64,000 nt of DNA from Gammaproteobacteria bacterium 50_400_T64 (lineage in GTDB: Bacteria > Pseudomonadota > Gammaproteobacteria > Pseudomonadales > Porticoccaceae), in NCBI GenBank assembly GCA_002162755.1, contig MAAS01000004.1:62001-126000 (forward strand), read 5' to 3'. Position numbers and translations under genes: made by a program. Positions 54,460-62,510 of this stretch are shown here, piece after piece (position 1 is the stretch's first letter; every line of letters starts with the position of its first letter). The notes under the pieces are model-generated. The model ran no database searches, had not been told where the DNA came from, and saw only the letters and a list, made by a program, of their open reading frames with translations.

Positions 54460-54722
54460 TTATGATTCTTGTACCTTATATAAATCCCAGCGAACTTGTA
54501 GATTTAGCCAGAAATCAGCGGAAACATTGAAGAACCGAGCAAGACGCAAAGCCGTACTTGGCGTAACACCACGTTTTGATTAACCAGCTCGTTAACACGC
54601 TGATAGGGAACATGGATGGCATCGGCCAGTTCTCGCTGAGTAATTCCCATTGGCATCAAAAACTCTTCAAGTAGTATTTCACCCGGGTGAGTGGGTGCTC
54701 TTTTAGTGGGTATGAGAACCAT
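54460..54722 (-). pseudogene. HigA-type antitoxin gene, frameshifted
   Basis: The N-terminal frame from ATG 54722 gives MVLIPTKRAPTHPGEILLEE, FLMPMGITQRELADAIHVPY and QRVNELVNQ. It then leaves the register. The shifted frame continues RGVTPSTALRLARFFNVSAD, FWLNLQVRWDLYKVQES and stops at 54460. One missing base after AATCAAAA explains both halves. HigA-type antitoxins carry an XRE helix-turn-helix and pair with HigB; no higB is seen upstream. The site sits in the island, about 150 bases upstream of the DUF262 gene. Confidence 0.85.
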
Positions 54723-54807
54723 GGTGTCACCTCTAGTGATAATCCGAAAGGGTCTACTAAACTAATGTGCCCTTCAGATAATATCTTAAACCTCGATACC
54801 TGGCTCC

Positions 54808-55134
54808 CTAATCATCGTACTTCGGCGCGATACGCAGGTGCTGCACCTTCTCACCATTTTTCAAATGACATTCAAAAATCTCATCGATATCTTCTTTCGA
54901 ATGGTAGCGATACCACGTCTCGTTGGGGTAGACCACCATCACCGGCCCCAGGGCACAGCGGCCGAGGCAACCAGCACGATTGATACTCAAGCCACCGGGG
55001 CCATTCAGCTTTTCTTCTTTAATCCGCTTTTTCAAATGGGTTCGCAACTCACTGGCGCCATGATCTTCACAACTGGCGCGGCCATCGCTGCGCTGATTGG
55101 TGCAGATAAAAACGTGCTGTTTAAAATATGACAT
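54808..55134 (-). CDS. Thioredoxin-like 2Fe-2S ferredoxin
   Basis: 108 residues. The fold follows the NuoE-like/Shethna-type ferredoxins: KQHVFICTNQRSDGRASCED (first cysteines), LRTHLKKRIKEEKLNGPGGL, then INRAGCLGRCALGPVMVVYP (second Cys pair, C-x3-C). Four cysteines for one 2Fe-2S cluster are seen. The partner is unknown. It lies between the higA relic and the Fic gene, in an otherwise defence-like island, but looks like a core gene. Confidence 0.9.
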   Translation of the reverse strand: MSYFKQHVFICTNQRSDGRASCEDHGASELRTHLKKRIKEEKLNGPGGLSINRAGCLGRCALGPVMVVYPNETWYRYHSKEDIDEIFECHLKNGEKVQHLRIAPKYDD

Positions 55135-55324
55135 TCATCCCTTCCCTTTCAACCAATAAGCCATGTTAGCAGTTTGTTGAATAGCCCCTATTTTTAAGAC
55201 AAGTTCTACTCCCATTGGTAAGGTATCAAACGCGCTGACAAATAGTCAGTGGTGGGGAGGGCCGCACTAGCTTGCCACGACAGTAGCCACCCAGGTTTTC
55301 AGATCGAATATAACCTTGAAGGCT

Positions 55325-55945
55325 TTAGCTTTGTCTAGGTTCGACAATATGAAGTGACATCAAGCGCTGTAGTTTCTTCGCATCCGGGTCCGAGGTTCTA
55401 GCTTCCCTACACGCTTTGGCCATGCCGTCCCCAGATATTGCGGCCCACTCGATAGCGAAGTTATTCAAGTCGGCAAGCTGATTAAGAAGAACCCGCTGAG
55501 CCCTGCCATTCCCCTCTCTAAAGGGGTGAATCATATTGATCTTACCCAGGTAATACCCTGCCCTTTTACCAAATTCTTCTGAAACCATGCCCTGGAGCAG
55601 GTTTTCATTGTGAAGCTGTGTGAAAACATCGGACGCAGTGTCGATAATCAAGCTATGCGGGAGAAATAGCTTTCCACCTTTCATGATTTCAGTTTGGCGA
55701 AGCTCTCCAGCAAATGGGTAGACATCCTCAAAAATACGGAAGTGGACTGTCTGAAGGTGAGCCAGGTCAACGGTGCCCGGTACAGGGTCAGCTACCAACT
55801 CGGCCAGCGTAAGCTGAGTCAGTTGCTCTTCGGCCTTATTGAGTGATTGTGTATCGGTAAAACCCAGTAGGTTTTTGAGGCATTGTGAATGCTCGATACG
55901 ATAGGGGTCGTCTTCGCGGAGGTCGTATTGTGAATATTGATCCAT
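55325..55945 (-). CDS. Fic-domain AMPylating toxin
   Basis: 206 residues. The Fic motif is complete: INMIHPFREGNGRAQRVLL (HPFx[D/E]GNGRxxR) near residues 138-151. The flap region is LRQTEIMKGGKLFLPH, and DLAHLQTVHFRIFEDVYPFA is the helix before it. Fic proteins transfer AMP to protein hydroxyls; in bacterial pairs the target is often gyrase or topoisomerase. The antitoxin gene lies 20 bases upstream on the same strand, as in class I Fic pairs (VbhTA). Confidence 0.92.
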   Translation of the reverse strand: MDQYSQYDLREDDPYRIEHSQCLKNLLGFTDTQSLNKAEEQLTQLTLAELVADPVPGTVDLAHLQTVHFRIFEDVYPFAGELRQTEIMKGGKLFLPHSLIIDTASDVFTQLHNENLLQGMVSEEFGKRAGYYLGKINMIHPFREGNGRAQRVLLNQLADLNNFAIEWAAISGDGMAKACREARTSDPDAKKLQRLMSLHIVEPRQS

Positions 55946-55965
55946 CAGATCAGGGCACTATAGGG

Positions 55966-56163
55966 TTAGCTAACAACCTGAGAAGCGTTGCTAGCACGAA
56001 ACTGAGCGACCAGTTTTCGGCGTAGCGCCTTGGCGTCGACTTTTCCATCAATGATGTCAGAGATGGTTCTTTCCTCGCGAGCAGAGACACGTATACCTTC
56101 AATCCGGCAGGAGCCAGCCACCTGGGAGGCGAGATATTTAGAGGTAAATACGTGATGAGCCAT
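55966..56163 (-). CDS. VbhA-like antitoxin of the Fic toxin
   Basis: 65 residues from ATG 56163 (starts at 56190 or 56217 would add nine or eighteen). It is a small helical protein with the class I inhibitory motif (S/T)xxxE(G/N) as SCRIEG near residues 17-22, which would push Glu into the ATP site of the Fic toxin. The helix continues SAREERTISDIIDGKVDAKA and LRRKLVAQFRA. It precedes the Fic gene in one operon. Confidence 0.85.
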   Translation of the reverse strand: MAHHVFTSKYLASQVAGSCRIEGIRVSAREERTISDIIDGKVDAKALRRKLVAQFRASNASQVVS

Positions 56164-56338
56164 AAGCGATCTCTGCAACAATGAGCTCATCTTAGCGCCG
56201 GGCTTCTTTTTCTGCAAACCAGAAGGTATTAGTGGCCAAAGCGGATTGATTGCAGTGCCAATGACACTCTCACAAGCTGGCTAGCACGGTGAGCAACGCG
56301 TACCATCTGCCCTCCAACTTATTACAAGCGAGGCGACC

Positions 56339-57127
56339 ATGTCTTACCAGGCCATTAAATTTCAACGCGAAGGCAGTATTGCCCGCATCACCCTCGCCCG
56401 CCCCGAAGCGGCCAATGCGTTGAATTTTGCTATGGGTGAAGAGCTTTACGAGGTTGCTCAGATTTGTGCCAACGATGCGGGCATCCGCGCGGTGATTCTC
56501 GATGCCGAGGGCAAACTCTTCTGTGCCGGTGGCGATGTTGTGACCTTTGCCGAGGCAGGCGACGAACTGCCCGCCACCTTGCGGCGCTTGCTCGACAGCT
56601 TTCACCCGGCGGTCGAAACCCTGTCGTCAATGAATGCGCCCGTTATTGCCGCTGTGCAGGGCGTTGCTGCGGGTGCCGGTCTGTCGTTGTTGAGTTCGTG
56701 CAGTCTTGTGATTGCCAGTGACAACGCCAGCTTCACCATGGCCTACACCGGCATTGGCATGACCCCCGACGGTAGCGCCACTTATTACCTGCCCCGCCAG
56801 ATTGGCCTGCGCAGAGCGGAAGAAATGATGATCACCAACCGCCGTTTAAGTGCCGTAGAGGCGGTAGAATGGGGTTTAATCAATCAGTGTGTTGCCGGCG
56901 ACGAACTCACCAGCACCGTACAAAGCCTGGCTGACAAACTGGCTAGCGGCCCCACCATCGCCTTCGGCCGCACCCGTCAGTTGTTGATGGACAGCTTCGA
57001 CAATAATTTTAGCCAACAACTGAAAGCCGAAGAAGAAGGCATTATCGCCATGGGGCGAACCCGTGATGGCCTCGGCGGTGTGGCGTCGTTTAAAGACAGA
57101 AAGAAACCAGAATTTAACGGCGAATAA
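56339..57127 (+). CDS. Enoyl-CoA hydratase/isomerase family protein
   Basis: 262 residues. Crotonase fold: REGSIARITLARPEAANALN at the N-terminus, IRAVILDAEGKLFCAGGDVV (oxyanion-hole Gly), PVIAAVQGVAAGAGLSLLSS, NASFTMAYTGIGMTPDGSAT, YYLPRQIGLRRAEEMMITNR and AVEWGLINQCVA. At the second catalytic position the Asp in TPDGSAT follows the Gly-rich loop, which suits enoyl-CoA isomerase or hydratase chemistry such as PaaG-like; the substrate is not settled. Monocistronic or first of a loose group with yeiP. Confidence 0.92.
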   Translation: MSYQAIKFQREGSIARITLARPEAANALNFAMGEELYEVAQICANDAGIRAVILDAEGKLFCAGGDVVTFAEAGDELPATLRRLLDSFHPAVETLSSMNAPVIAAVQGVAAGAGLSLLSSCSLVIASDNASFTMAYTGIGMTPDGSATYYLPRQIGLRRAEEMMITNRRLSAVEAVEWGLINQCVAGDELTSTVQSLADKLASGPTIAFGRTRQLLMDSFDNNFSQQLKAEEEGIIAMGRTRDGLGGVASFKDRKKPEFNGE

Positions 57128-57188
57128 AAATTCGTAAATTATCGAAAGGCTTTATGCCCATAACCTCATTTTAATAAAGGACGTTTCA

Positions 57189-57755
57189 GTGCCAAAAGCG
57201 AGTGAATTAAAAAAAGGCCATGTTGTTGAAATTAATAACGCACCCCATTCTGTTAAACAGGTAGAGGCGAAAAGCCCCTCCTCTCGCGGTGCGGCGACAC
57301 TTTATAAAATACGCTTCACCAACCTCAAAACCCGACAAAAACTGGATGAGTCCTATAAGGGTGACGACTTTCTAAAAGAAGCCGACTGCGTTCGAATGAC
57401 GCTGCAGTACTCCTACCTCGACGGAGACACCTACATGTTTATGAATTCCGAGGACTACAGCCAGTACGGCCTCAATAGCGACGAAATTGAAGATCAGCTC
57501 GTCTACATTAGCGAGGGGCTGGAAGATATCACCGGCCTGGTAATGGACGGCGCACTACTCGGCATAGAGCTGCCTCAATCGGTCGCGCTGAAGGTGGTGG
57601 ATACCGCTCCCGGTATTAAAGGCTCCACCGCTGCCGGGCGCACCAAACCGGCAACCCTCACCACTGGGCTGGAAATACAGGTGCCGGAATATTTAGAACC
57701 CGGTGAAATTGTGAAAGTGAATACGGTGACGGGCAAGTTTATGTCTCGTGCTTAA
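57189..57755 (+). CDS. yeiP: Elongation factor P-like protein EfpL (YeiP)
   Basis: 188 residues, GTG start preceded by AAAGGACG. The three-domain EF-P fold is plain: KASELKKGHVVEINNAPHSV, SPSSRGAATLYKIRFTNLKT, KGDDFLKEADCVRMTLQYSY, VVDTAPGIKGSTAAGRTKPA and the ending GEIVKVNTVTGKFMSRA. The SRGAATLYK loop has Arg where EF-P has the modified Lys, which marks the EfpL/YeiP branch rather than Efp. It helps ribosomes through proline-rich motifs. No neighbour indicates a special function. Confidence 0.95.
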   Translation: MPKASELKKGHVVEINNAPHSVKQVEAKSPSSRGAATLYKIRFTNLKTRQKLDESYKGDDFLKEADCVRMTLQYSYLDGDTYMFMNSEDYSQYGLNSDEIEDQLVYISEGLEDITGLVMDGALLGIELPQSVALKVVDTAPGIKGSTAAGRTKPATLTTGLEIQVPEYLEPGEIVKVNTVTGKFMSRA

Positions 57756-57835
57756 GCCTGTTTATTCAATCAACAATGATATTTGAAATATACACCTGAT
57801 AAGAAGAAAACATCGCTCAGAAAAGGAAAGGTAAA

Positions 57836-58999
57836 ATGCTAGCAACCATAACCACGCCTCGTATCATGCTTATCGGTGGCGGCGCAGTCGGCGAGATCGC
57901 CGATGTCATGACCAAACTTGGCTGCAGCAAACCCCTATTGGTCACCGACCCCTATATGCGCGACAGCGGCAAAGCAGCCCATGTTACCGACGTGTTGGCT
58001 GCCGCTAGTATTCAGTGGGAAACATTTGCAGACACCGTACCGGAGCCAACAGACGACGTAGTAATTACCGGTGCCGAAATTATTAACCAGGGCGACTTCG
58101 ACTGCGTGATCGCCCTCGGTGGCGGCAGCCCCATCGACACCGCTAAAGCCATGACTCTGCTGGCACACGGTGGCGGCACGATTCGCGATTACAAAGTACC
58201 CTACCAGGCCAACGAAAGCGGCCTGCCAATTATTGCCATTCCGACGACTGCAGGCACCGGCTCTGAAGTGACTAAAGTTACGGTGATTACCGATAAAGCC
58301 AGCGATGAAAAAATGCTGATCATGGGCCTGGGCTGCCTGCCTGCAGCAGCCATTGTCGACTATGAACTAACCTATAGCGTGCCCTATCGCACCACGGCCG
58401 ATACCGGCATCGACAGTTTGACCCACGCCATAGAGGCCTACGTTAGCGCCAAGCACAACCCACATACAGACACCCTGGCGCTATCGGCTATGGGATTAAT
58501 CGCCCGCAATATTCGTAGCGCCTGTAATGAGCCCGACAATAAGGCCGCCCGCGAGGCGATGATGTTGGCTGCGACGCAGGCTGGCATGGCGTTTTCCAAC
58601 GCCTCTGTTTGTTTGGTACACGGCATGAGCCGGCCCATCGGTGCTTTCTTTCACGTCGCCCACGGCCTCAGCAATGCCATGCTATTACCTGCCGTCACGG
58701 CTTTTTCAGCCGGGGCTGCCATGGAACGTTACGCCGATTGCGCCCGAGCGATGGGATTAGTGAAACGCGGCAGTGATACCGACGCAGCGGTAACAGGCTT
58801 GCTCAAGGAATTACGTCAATTGAATAAAGATTTAAAAGTACCGTCACCGAAAGAATACGGCATTGATGAAAAGGATTATTTCTCGCTGCTCAATACCATG
58901 GCCGAACAGGCGCTGGCTTCTGGCTCACCAAACAACAATCCTAAAGTACCAACCGTAGAGGAGATGGCCGCGCTTTATAAGGAAGTGTGGGAAGCTTAG
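57836..58999 (+). CDS. Iron-containing alcohol dehydrogenase
   Basis: 387 residues; ATG at 57836 preceded by AAAGGAAAGG. Type III ADH: Rossmann part with ALGGGSPIDTAKAM (GGGSxxDxxK motif), then PIIAIPTTAGTGSEVTKVTV, and the metal site in DTGIDSLTHAIEAYVS, VCLVHGMSRPIGAFFHVAHG (two His). C-terminal region has the SPKEYGIDEKDYFSLLNTMA segment. It oxidises or reduces alcohols/aldehydes with NAD(P); the substrate is unknown. Not part of a clear operon. Confidence 0.94.
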   Translation: MLATITTPRIMLIGGGAVGEIADVMTKLGCSKPLLVTDPYMRDSGKAAHVTDVLAAASIQWETFADTVPEPTDDVVITGAEIINQGDFDCVIALGGGSPIDTAKAMTLLAHGGGTIRDYKVPYQANESGLPIIAIPTTAGTGSEVTKVTVITDKASDEKMLIMGLGCLPAAAIVDYELTYSVPYRTTADTGIDSLTHAIEAYVSAKHNPHTDTLALSAMGLIARNIRSACNEPDNKAAREAMMLAATQAGMAFSNASVCLVHGMSRPIGAFFHVAHGLSNAMLLPAVTAFSAGAAMERYADCARAMGLVKRGSDTDAAVTGLLKELRQLNKDLKVPSPKEYGIDEKDYFSLLNTMAEQALASGSPNNNPKVPTVEEMAALYKEVWEA

Positions 59000-59009
59000 T
59001 GCGTACTCA

Positions 59010-59219
59010 TTAAGCCCCGCCGCCACAACCACAGCCCCGCCACTGCGCTAATTCATCGAGTTCTGCCAATTCCTCTTCGGGGCTAAGGCTATTTTGGTAC
59101 GCCGCAAAGTGTGCCTTCGGGTCGGAAGATACCAACCATGAAGCATCGCTGTTTTGGGCCAGTGATTTTAACGCGTCGTACCAACGTAAAAAGTCTTGTG
59201 AATACTCAGACACGGTCAT
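59010..59219 (-). CDS. Small hypothetical protein with a Cys-Gly tail
   Basis: 69 residues from ATG 59219 (the frame is open to 59234). Not recognised. It has an aromatic/helical N-terminus (TVSEYSQDFLRWYDALKSLA), an acidic middle (SPEEELAELDELAQ) and the ending WRGCGCGGGA, a Cys-Gly-Cys-Gly run. It is convergent with the dehydrogenase gene. The C-terminal CGCGGG could bind a metal or be a modification site, but nothing else supports a function. Confidence 0.55.
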   Translation of the reverse strand: MTVSEYSQDFLRWYDALKSLAQNSDASWLVSSDPKAHFAAYQNSLSPEEELAELDELAQWRGCGCGGGA

Positions 59220-59267
59220 TTCGAATAGCCCCACAACTCAAGCTGCATTATAAATGCAGTACCTGTC

Positions 59268-60050
59268 TCACCTTTCAATTTCAATTTTTACCGGAATCCA
59301 GTGGTATTGAATTTGATTAAGAGTCCCTGCGGATTTAAGCCTGTTAAGTGCCTCGTTCAACGTATTTAGCAATTGCGTATTATTTTTATTTACCGCCCAG
59401 GCGATAGATTCTTTGGTGAGTGGCGTATACAGAGCCATTAAATCGGGCCAGTCTGAGCCTTTAGCTAAATTCCAGCTGGTCGGTGCATCGTGAATAAAAA
59501 AATCTATTTCATTGTTCTGTAAAGCAGAAAAACCTTTCTCTGGATTTTGATAGGGTTTAACTTCAGCCTCTGCCGCATATTCTGCAATATATTGCTCGCC
59601 CGTCGTACCGGGCTCGACACCGATACGCATCCCTGCACGATACATTGACCGAGGTTGACTTAAGCGAGCAATATCCGCTTTGCGAATAATCGCCATTTGA
59701 CCAATTTCAAGATAGGGCTGAGTAAAAGCAACTCGCTGTGAACGCTCAGCCGTAATACTCATACCCGACATAATGACATCGATATCACCCTTCTCCAGAG
59801 CCGGGATCAGCTCACTCCAGGGGTACTGCTTAAACACGATCTTTGTTTTCAGAAGCTTGCCGAGCTCTTTTGCCGTAGCAGGCTCTATGCCCGTCAATTC
59901 TCCGCTATCCATGTACACCAGGGGCCTGTATTCAGCATTAAGACCAATTATTAGCGTCTTACTATCGCCAGCATGTAGCGGCGATAAACCGCTAAATATA
60001 AGCGTAAAACAGAGAGAAATAACCTTTGGCCATAATGTTCTGTGTTTCAT
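59268..60050 (-). CDS. Periplasmic solute-binding protein (family 3, amino-acid type)
   Basis: 260 residues from ATG 60050, with AAAGGTG upstream. Signal peptide (SLCFTLIFSGLSPLHAG). Family 3 binding-fold: LIIGLNAEYRPLVYMDSGEL, IEPATAKELGKLLKTKIVFK, LIPALEKGDIDVIMSGMSIT, ERSQRVAFTQPYLEIGQMAI and VEPGTTGEQYIAEY. No permease or ATPase gene of its own is adjacent; the phosphonate-type permease gene downstream belongs to a different class. It may be a sensor-type or orphan binding protein. Confidence 0.9.
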   Translation of the reverse strand: MKHRTLWPKVISLCFTLIFSGLSPLHAGDSKTLIIGLNAEYRPLVYMDSGELTGIEPATAKELGKLLKTKIVFKQYPWSELIPALEKGDIDVIMSGMSITAERSQRVAFTQPYLEIGQMAIIRKADIARLSQPRSMYRAGMRIGVEPGTTGEQYIAEYAAEAEVKPYQNPEKGFSALQNNEIDFFIHDAPTSWNLAKGSDWPDLMALYTPLTKESIAWAVNKNNTQLLNTLNEALNRLKSAGTLNQIQYHWIPVKIEIER

Positions 60051-60227
60051 AATTATTGCACCTTTAATGGAATTAATACTTATTTTAAAATTACGTTTCA
60101 CTGCCCACTGTAGGTGGCAGCGTCAGTCGTTCTCGAATTAACGCAGATCCAATGCCTTTGTTTGGATATTTTAGTTCGATGCTAACCGAAGCCAGTCCAT
60201 AGCAATCAACAAACGTCTTATCGATCG

Positions 60228-62510
60228 TTACTGTAAAAAGACTATCTCCTTTGCCTCGCTCTCACCGCTAGTCGACTGCACCTGACCGATTACACAGGCC
60301 TGTTGATAACCTGCTTGACGAAGCGCTTGCAGGCAGCTATCCACTTCATTATCAACGACACTCGCCAACAGCCCACCCGATGTTTGCGGATCGAATAATA
60401 GCGGATAAACGGGGTGTTCGAGCCAATTATCCAAATCACGAATAGCGTGTCGTGAATGACTATTTTGTGGCTGCAAGCTACTACTAATACCCTGCGAAAA
60501 ACAGTGTAGCGCACCATCCAGTAATGGCAGTTCATTCAGTCTAATCGTCGCGCCATTGCCCGATGATTTTAGCATTTCCAACAAATGGCCCAATAAACCA
60601 AAACCCGTAATATCCGTACAGGCACTGGCGTGATGCCGGTGAAAAATATCGCCCGCCTGACAATTCGATAATTGCATACCTTCAATTGCCTTGCTAATCC
60701 ATTCACCTTTAGCTGCCAATTGTGCGTGAGCGGCAAACAGCGTACCGGTACCCAGGGGCTGAGTCAGAATAAGCTGATGGCCCATTTGCGGCTGATTTTT
60801 ACGGAGTAACTGCTCTTCTTCGCAGGTGCCGTTAACGCTAAAGCCGAGGCTCAGTTCAGCGCCTTCACTGGTATGGCCACCGATTAAAGCGCAGCCATTG
60901 TCGTTCAATACGGCCACCGCGCCACTCATAATTTGCAGAAGATCGCGCTCAACAATAGCTTCTGCGGCATAAGGCAAAGTGGCAATCGCCAGAGCGCTGT
61001 GAGGCCGAGCATTCATTGCAAATAAATCACTGAGGGCATGCTCAGCGGAAATTTGACCGAGCACATAGGGGTCATCAAGCAACGCACGAAAAACATCGAC
61101 GCTTTGCAGTAATAGTTGCCCAGCAGGAATTGCGATAGCACTGGCGTCATCAGGACTCTTTAAGCCCAGCACAATCCCATTATGGTCGACCGGCACAATA
61201 CGCTGCATGACTCGGTTTAATACTGATGCACCCACTTTGGCACCACAACCACCACAGCGCATGGCGGCATTAGTCGTGTCTGCCTGGGATTCACCACTAA
61301 TCACTTCAGATACAGGAGGAATGGCCCCACCCTCTTTCACCATCGACAATTCACTGAACATACGCATAAAACGCCGGTCAATGCGGTCTTTCAAACGCCA
61401 CACCCAACGGCCACTGAAGCTGGGGAGATAACTCCCCGGCTTACAGCCAAGGGCCATTTGATCACCACAGGCGAGCAAACTCAGAAAGGTCTTTTGCGGA
61501 CGAAAGGAACGAAGGGACTGGCCAAGAAGCGCCTTACGTAAATTATCAAACAGAATAGGCCCCTGCCGCACCGCAAAGACGCCTGCCCGTGGACGAGAAA
61601 AACCATCTTGTTGTGCAACATCACCAGCGGCAAAAACAAAGTCGTGGCTGCTTGACTGCAAATACTGGTTAACACGGATAAAACCCTGTTTATCAAGGCT
61701 CAATTCAGTTTCACTTAACCAGCCAGGTGCGCGCGCATTGGTACACCAGAACAGGTGATCAAACTCAATACTCTTTTTATTATCCCCAATTAAAGCATTC
61801 GCGGAGACACTTTCAACCCGCGTGTTAGAGACTATTTCAATATTGTGGGCAGAAAATAACTCAGCAACTTTACGCTGTATTCGTGGCGGATAATTTTCTG
61901 GTAAACCCTCGCCTTTCTGAACCAAACAGAACTGTAGCGGCCTGCTAATAGCGACCTCATTATTCAATGAGAAGTGCATTGCTAGAATTAGTTCGACCCC
62001 AGCAGCACCGCCACCCACGATAACAATACGCGTTGCAAGATCTTCATCTGTAGGTTTTCTTTCTTCCTGTAGCGATTCTTTTAGAGCTTGCCAGCGAGGG
62101 TAAAACGCGGCAATAGGTTTAACGGGTGAGGCAAACTCATCGGCCCCCGGAATTCTCAAATCAGGCTTAATTCCACAATTTATTGAAATAAAATCGAAAC
62201 CAAGTGGCGTTCGATCTGCAAACATGACTTCTTTCGCCGTTAAATCAATGTCCACTACCGCTGCTTGAATAAAGCGCACATTGGCATAACGACAAAGGCG
62301 CGCCAAATCAATATGGGTTTCTTCCATTGAATAGTGCCCGGCAACCAGACCTGGCAACATGCCAGAATAAGGCGTTAGCACTTGCGGTGAAATTAATGTC
62401 AGACGTACACCCGGCAACGGTTTCATGGCCCACATTTTCAATACCAGAGCATGACTGTGCCCGCCGCCAATAAGAACCAGGTCTTTATAGTTAGGTGTGG
62501 GTATTTGCAT
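60228..62510 (-). CDS. selD: FAD-dependent oxidoreductase fused to selenophosphate synthase SelD
   Basis: 760 residues. The N-terminal half (1-400) is an NDH-2-like flavoprotein: LVLIGGGHSHALVLKMWAMK, ISPQVLTPYSGMLPGLVAGH, RIVIVGGGAAGVELILAMHF and VFAAGDVAQQDGFSRPRAG. The C-terminal SelD half starts near residue 415 with MRCGGCGAKVGASVLNRVMQ (catalytic Cys and Lys) and has the DFADQS-like IGGHTSEGAEL and TDITGFGLLGHLLEML blocks. SelD makes selenophosphate from selenide and ATP. This fusion is known in marine bacteria (TIGR03169 N-terminus). Its ATG overlaps the permease stop by one base. Confidence 0.95.
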   Translation of the reverse strand: MQIPTPNYKDLVLIGGGHSHALVLKMWAMKPLPGVRLTLISPQVLTPYSGMLPGLVAGHYSMEETHIDLARLCRYANVRFIQAAVVDIDLTAKEVMFADRTPLGFDFISINCGIKPDLRIPGADEFASPVKPIAAFYPRWQALKESLQEERKPTDEDLATRIVIVGGGAAGVELILAMHFSLNNEVAISRPLQFCLVQKGEGLPENYPPRIQRKVAELFSAHNIEIVSNTRVESVSANALIGDNKKSIEFDHLFWCTNARAPGWLSETELSLDKQGFIRVNQYLQSSSHDFVFAAGDVAQQDGFSRPRAGVFAVRQGPILFDNLRKALLGQSLRSFRPQKTFLSLLACGDQMALGCKPGSYLPSFSGRWVWRLKDRIDRRFMRMFSELSMVKEGGAIPPVSEVISGESQADTTNAAMRCGGCGAKVGASVLNRVMQRIVPVDHNGIVLGLKSPDDASAIAIPAGQLLLQSVDVFRALLDDPYVLGQISAEHALSDLFAMNARPHSALAIATLPYAAEAIVERDLLQIMSGAVAVLNDNGCALIGGHTSEGAELSLGFSVNGTCEEEQLLRKNQPQMGHQLILTQPLGTGTLFAAHAQLAAKGEWISKAIEGMQLSNCQAGDIFHRHHASACTDITGFGLLGHLLEMLKSSGNGATIRLNELPLLDGALHCFSQGISSSLQPQNSHSRHAIRDLDNWLEHPVYPLLFDPQTSGGLLASVVDNEVDSCLQALRQAGYQQACVIGQVQSTSGESEAKEIVFLQ

